DNA of 64,000 nt from JANRJY01 sp033763735 (lineage in GTDB: Bacteria; Bacteroidota; Bacteroidia; Cytophagales; UBA9547): assembly GCA_033763735.1 (NCBI GenBank), contig JANRJY010000031.1, positions 26,815-90,814 of the forward strand, in the 5' to 3' direction. The translations under genes and the position numbers were made by a program. The notes beneath the pieces are model-generated. The model was not told the DNA's origin, ran no database searches, and saw only the letters and a program-made list of their open reading frames with translations. Below are positions 63,631-64,000 of the stretch, piece by piece (the stretch's first letter is position 1; every line of letters starts with the position of its first letter).

Positions 63631-64000
63631 TCTTCGTTCTCCAACTCTTCCGAATCCACGTTAAACTCCACCGAAAGACGTTCTTTCACGGCACTGAGGG
63701 TGAGTTTGTTTTAGTTGATTTTGTTGTTGAGTTCCAAAATCAGGGCATCACAGTTTTCGCGTTGCTGGCTCAATTGGCGTATTTCTTTGTCGGTGGCATC
63801 CACGGTGCCGCGCACTTGGTAGTACTCACGCTCGGCTTCGTTCACGCCCTTTTCGATTTCCTCTTTCTCCTTGTACATCTCCACCAACTGGTCGTCCGAT
63901 AGGTCGGCATTTTCCAACAGGGTTTTGATTTCCTCCTCGGTCTTTTTCAGGTCTTCTTGGTTTTTGACTATGCGCTCTTTGTTGGCGTCGAAGGTGCTTT
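63631..64000 (-). pseudogene. Broken SMC fragment, continues past the window edge
   Basis: The minus strand is open from the right edge as STFDANKERIV..., a coiled-coil run of SMC chromosome-segregation protein (EREYYQVRGTVDATDKEIRQ, CDALILELNNKI), to a TAA at 63711-63713. In the same frame it continues NKLTLSAVKERLSVEFNVD, which is also SMC sequence, and then runs out at the CTCCC repeat before the C-terminal ABC head. So it has an in-frame stop and lacks its end. GC content is much higher than in the rest of the window. It may be transferred DNA or an assembly join. Confidence 0.8.

Noticed and set aside
63363..63689. Minus-strand open frame over the end of trpS
   Set aside because: Its first part is the SMC remnant after the in-frame stop; the rest is antisense to trpS and not a gene.
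1..64000. CRISPR array, prophage or insertion sequence
   Set aside because: No regularly spaced direct repeats, phage structural genes or transposase frames were seen; only short palindromes.

Overview
The window is AT-rich DNA from the chromosome of a free-living member of the Bacteroidota. Several things point there: the gliding lipoprotein GldD, a secreted protein with a type IX secretion (T9SS) sorting tail, an IPExxxVDY-family gene next to pyk and acpP-fabF-rnc, OmpA/PD40 and DUF4292 proteins, TAnnTTTG-type promoters, and several families of short palindromic repeats. The order within the phylum cannot be fixed from this sequence. Most genes are housekeeping and their reading frames are well supported.

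Layout. 1-1300: a Crp/Fnr regulator and a small membrane protein. 1368-1497: a long nested palindrome. 1627-4867: a DNA modification/restriction locus, read on the minus strand as a DpnM-like adenine methyltransferase, a DpnI-like endonuclease, a DpnD-like protein and a DpnA-like methyltransferase. 5237-6354: tpiA and a small secreted protein. 6887-13847: an acyl-CoA dehydrogenase, a CBM9-like T9SS cargo protein, gldD, tyrS and a PIN-type toxin/antitoxin pair. 13921-14015: a small structured RNA with a consensus promoter and a T-run end, read here as the SRP RNA. 14151-19932: S41 protease, LysM lytic transglycosylase, truA and a helical-repeat protein in one minus-strand run. 20087-29297: ribokinase, sugar permease, a GH127 enzyme, a GH2-like sugar-binding protein, SMP-30, MscS and a ChbG-type deacetylase. 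29300-36346: pyk, the IPExxxVDY gene, acpP, fabF, rnc, rimO and a saccharopine dehydrogenase-like gene. 36491-47944: an OmpA/PD40 protein, tRNA-Val with a GIY-YIG gene and a decayed tRNA copy, dnaX, TPR and DUF4292 proteins, dut, membrane and heptose genes, and tonB. 48190-63552: cysD, a cytochrome/LRR membrane protein, a cyclophilin, purK, manC, an ATPase lodged in a partial aspC duplicate, aspC, a PD40 protein, fumC, a small winged-helix-like protein, an unnamed conserved gene and trpS. 63631-64000: a GC-richer, broken SMC fragment.

The most interesting region is the Dpn-like locus. DpnI cuts GATC only when it is adenine-methylated, while DpnM and DpnA are the enzymes that make that methylation, so the two sets are normally alternatives. 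Here a DpnI-DpnD pair with intact catalytic residues sits between DpnM-like and DpnA-like genes that both look damaged at the sides facing the insert: dpnM has lost its last conserved strand to a palindromic repeat, and dpnA lacks its start. This looks like a cassette swap frozen in place. Other notable points are a dnaX gene split at an A10 run (gamma/tau frameshifting), a GIY-YIG gene whose 3' end is made of tRNA sequence, a gldD whose signal-peptide start is built from a dispersed repeat, and a small DNA-binding-like protein ending in a sliding-clamp motif.
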